Below are positions 25,801 to 26,942 of a stretch of 26,942 nucleotides of DNA, piece by piece. Position numbers and translations under genes: made by a program. The DNA comes from Parachlamydiaceae bacterium. GTDB taxonomy: Bacteria > Chlamydiota > Chlamydiia > Chlamydiales > Parachlamydiaceae. The notes beneath the pieces were generated by a model. That model had not been told where the DNA came from. It did no database searches and saw only the letters and a list, made by a program, of their open reading frames with translations. Location: contig JACDGH010000007.1 in the NCBI GenBank assembly GCA_013815395.1, positions 1-26,942 on the forward strand. The letters are read 5' to 3'. How positions within the stretch are numbered: the first letter of the stretch is position 1; the number at the start of each line of letters is the position of its first letter.

Positions 25801-26546
25801 TTTTTTGCTTCTTCAGATTCTAGAGGTTTTTCAGTTGTTGCAGGCTCTGATTGATGTTCGCCAACTGCTTCCTGATGCGTTTTTTCAGGTAACTTTCGCT
25901 TCCCATGCTTTAACTCTTGTTTTGGTAATGACAAGTTCTCTACCGTAGCTAAAATTTCTGTTTTGGGCTGTTCTGATTGCTTTGAAACGATTTGGGGAGA
26001 AACTATTTTTTCAACAGTTTCGCTTGTTTTTTGAGTTGGATTATTAAAGCTATGTATATCAATAATTGTTTTTGTGAACAGATTTGGAGAAGTGATTTTT
26101 TTATTGAATTTTTTTTCAATTTCTTGTTTATTTATTAAAACATTTTTTTGTAGATTAATTATTAGTTTATCAATTTTTTTAACTAATTTATTTTTAGCCC
26201 CAGATTGTTTCAACAAATTAAGAATTGCAATTATATGCGCTGAATCAGCAGAAATATTTGAGATTAATTCACTATCCCATTTTTCATTTTTATTATATTG
26301 TTCAATTTTATTAATAATTAGCTCGCAAATCTTTTTATTATTATACCAAATACCTCCCCTAGCCTCGTATTCTTGTCGCTTAACTCTTGCATCCTTAATT
26401 TCGCTCCAACTTTGAGTTAGAGCACCCCAAATTTTCTTGTTTGATTCCCCTTGAAGACTTTTTCCTCCTAATGTAGGACTCAAGCAATTTCGGGCAATAA
26501 ACTCAAGCTCTGCCATTGATAGGCTTTTATCTGGTAATGGATTCAT
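22854..26546 (-). CDS. Giant orphan protein, 1230 aa, possible host-directed or envelope protein
   Basis: A long open frame I do not recognise. Residues 1-170 are helical and Lys/Asn-rich. Residues 170-390 are low-complexity and Lys/Glu/Pro/Ser-rich, with basic clusters such as K-I-K-R-K-R-K-E-D-S-K-K at about 258-269. A hydrophobic stretch (I-A-T-F-A-L-A-F-L-L-P-N-L-V) lies near 392-406. A Ser/Pro/Glu-rich region precedes a clear membrane-type segment (M-L-F-A-V-V-A-T-C-A-S-I-A-A-A-I-L) near 765-782. The last 400 residues look more ordered, with a repeated motif style around R-I-P-L and P-I-F-G. No Sec signal is present. The ATG has AGGGG six bases upstream and a TATAAT promoter behind it. 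Size, disorder and basic patches suggest a secreted or surface protein of an intracellular bacterium; this is inference. Confidence 0.7.
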   Translation of the reverse strand: MNPLPDKSLSMAELEFIARNCLSPTLGGKSLQGESNKKIWGALTQSWSEIKDARVKRQEYEARGGIWYNNKKICELIINKIEQYNKNEKWDSELISNISADSAHIIAILNLLKQSGAKNKLVKKIDKLIINLQKNVLINKQEIEKKFNKKITSPNLFTKTIIDIHSFNNPTQKTSETVEKIVSPQIVSKQSEQPKTEILATVENLSLPKQELKHGKRKLPEKTHQEAVGEHQSEPATTEKPLESEEAKNLLVAKKGTAKIKRKRKEDSKKLKGIRSDQLREQFQSQPKQISGHKKLDSQTIKKAKKTEMDELQPQAAKKPKLGAPIDAEKPKVPPLSLVETAFQVSEAAVVEKQSEMPSVIKKAEKPDESPSSQNVNFGSRASNWTERRSSRGPNLIKIATFALAFLLPNLVGPRPEEVNLLRKSTSSDFEFSELSGSDNLVVLPKETFPKQGENSIPMSSPYFDISPPSTALVNVGEVISSKQEKGDSILYAESYEELPEILDLDTGPSKVPLSEIGKLNQSDNIPLSVSGKGALPPRNPLAIALKHNWGWIAMKNQVLTLTLPPPETFPCDPESMQVSEVENPKKLIDLSKSQSGQLTIDSNYLLGRPPEIAISTGEKFNKKIKDFEEPMIISSQVSSYLQKPLVGRKTSESYEKEIIDRGQPEEFEEEGTIDLGELQFIRPVQTDLTIAEKKSKQTVDELLEPFPSSQSINTSALGAPSPSSATSDTIPKDVLVGEKTTQPGSKPSTTLEDTATIPQETGGMRIMLFAVVATCASIAAAILRNNAAEIFRKSKMQKIKTQIEAQKATPLALPIPILNSSNSVKRKKIEKLRKPPSLTEADIKKGGVGVGTINLDLAKSTRIGPKLVFADTLEFYKEYAPHLIGTDSNNMPMLTFIDGKPIKLIRGDFLVPIVISQKNSENIQVLLPSYLLSARKEGETLDLKLNGKNFRFRISPKEPQESKAKGFISFSQKIKIYEEQIYKQGYAMSPEILPKKSRANELTLYQANKDIPRYTPPSRVIEKMKYSKDDVIKTTIKASEVEYVNEKANDLKEVLDLVMDSSLDRYDVEYADSRLRIPLTRLNYYEWIETLPKLSVLVMGSNLSEDAGWYPGKDVEGNDQIKVPIFGSTARISVMHDYLLVTWERVENAEMEGSKLVASNPKLGHHRVFGQHMAFISLKEFNLTAQDLDKNMDQISVKEGILSIPIQKSRPKNLQKLEEDNFSERELAT

Positions 26547-26596
26547 ATGATCCCCTACTATAAAATTAAGTTTTGAACTACATGATGATTATCTCA

Positions 26597-26636
26597 TATA
26601 ATATATATTATAAAACTTAATTATTAATGTGCGCAA
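26597..26636 (-). promoter_or_regulatory. Candidate promoter of the giant orphan gene
   Basis: On the minus strand TTGCGC (26636-26631) and a perfect TATAAT (26612-26607) are spaced by 18 bases, about 60 bases before the ATG at 26546. The -10 lies in a perfect 16-base palindrome, TATAATATATATTATA (26597-26612). An 11-base inverted pair, AATTAAGTTTT (26564-26574) and AAAACTTAATT (26612-26622), brackets it and could be an operator. Confidence 0.5.
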
Positions 26637-26693
26637 GAAATTAAAAAAAAGGTTCTTGGGAAGAATTGGGGGCGGGATTTCTTAGGGGACTTG

Positions 26694-26940
26694 TTATACG
26701 TTTTAGAGGCTAAGGGGAAACGCTGAGGCGCCGAGAACTAAAATTGGTTATTAGTAATTAATAGGCGAGGGGATTAAAAAAAAATTAGTAGATCAAACTT
26801 GCAAATTCAAACTAAATAGAACTCCTATTTTTGTCACTTCTTCTTTAAACTATACTTTATTGTATTTACTAATTTAGTTCTCAGCGTCTCCGCGTTTCTC
26901 CCCGTCTCTGCGTTTCCCCTTAGCCTCTAAAACATATAGA
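26694..26940. repeat. Long imperfect inverted repeat, MITE-like element
   Basis: The left arm (about 26694-26757) and right arm (about 26866-26940) are inverted copies. A 24-base perfect core, starting GTTTTAGAGGCTAAGGGG, spans 26700-26723 and is mirrored at 26910-26933. Inner matched blocks are GAGAACTAAA (26733-26742, mirrored 26873-26882) and TTAGTAA (26751-26757, mirrored 26866-26872). The right arm carries an extra stretch made of two imperfect copies, TCTCCGCGTTTCTCC and TCTCTGCGTTTCCCC. The unmatched centre of about 108 bases is AT-rich and has no ORF. There is no transposase, so it would be non-autonomous. The rest of 26547-26942 holds only the promoter region of the giant gene. Confidence 0.8.
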
Positions 26941-26942
26941 AG

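Noticed and set aside
25099..26415. Plus-strand open frames of 139 and 113 codons
   Set aside because: Antisense shadows of the same giant gene, without starts or context of their own.
1..26942. tRNA, rRNA or complete insertion sequence
   Set aside because: No cloverleaf-like or rRNA sequence and no transposase or integrase reading frame was seen on either strand.

Overview
The window looks like part of the chromosome of an environmental, Parachlamydia-like member of the Chlamydiota. The sequence is AT-rich. It carries a fused murC-ddl gene, which is a chlamydial hallmark, a UhpC-type hexose-phosphate antiporter directly upstream of dnaE, and lipopolysaccharide and outer-membrane assembly genes. 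It also holds several proteins with no recognisable family, as expected for an amoeba-associated obligate intracellular bacterium. The phylum is well supported; genus and species cannot be read from this sequence.

Left part (1-6107). The window opens inside an apbE flavin-transferase gene on the plus strand. It converges on a tightly coupled minus-strand group: a membrane-anchored unknown, a PhnP-like metallo-hydrolase, hflX and radC. Two of the junctions are ATGA stop/start overlaps. Then come two plus-strand orphan genes (4276-4686, 5009-5824), separated by what may be the remains of a decayed gene, and a gene-free interval with hairpins.

Middle part (6108-12954). This is a minus-strand envelope and replication group, in transcription order uhpC, dnaE, a BamD-like TPR protein and an LptE-like lipoprotein. 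A divergent promoter region (12955-13179) separates it from a plus-strand gene train. That train (13180-21455) has very short gaps and one 8-base overlap: an FHA-domain membrane protein, murG, murC-ddl, a family 2 glycosyltransferase, ftsQ and cutA. It supplies late peptidoglycan precursor synthesis (lipid II formation, UDP-MurNAc-L-Ala ligation, D-Ala-D-Ala synthesis) together with a division protein.

Right part (21456-26942). A non-coding block of 9-base units, repeated directly and then inverted, follows cutA. After it come the small KH-domain RNA-binding protein gene khpA and a very large minus-strand orphan gene (22854-26546, 1230 aa). That gene ends in an in-frame TAG, beyond which the same frame stays open for another 244 codons. 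The right edge holds a long imperfect inverted repeat that resembles a non-autonomous mobile element.

The most unusual items are the amber-interrupted giant orphan gene, the two non-coding repeat structures, the degenerate FHA protein heading the murein gene train, and the glycosyltransferase placed between murC-ddl and ftsQ.
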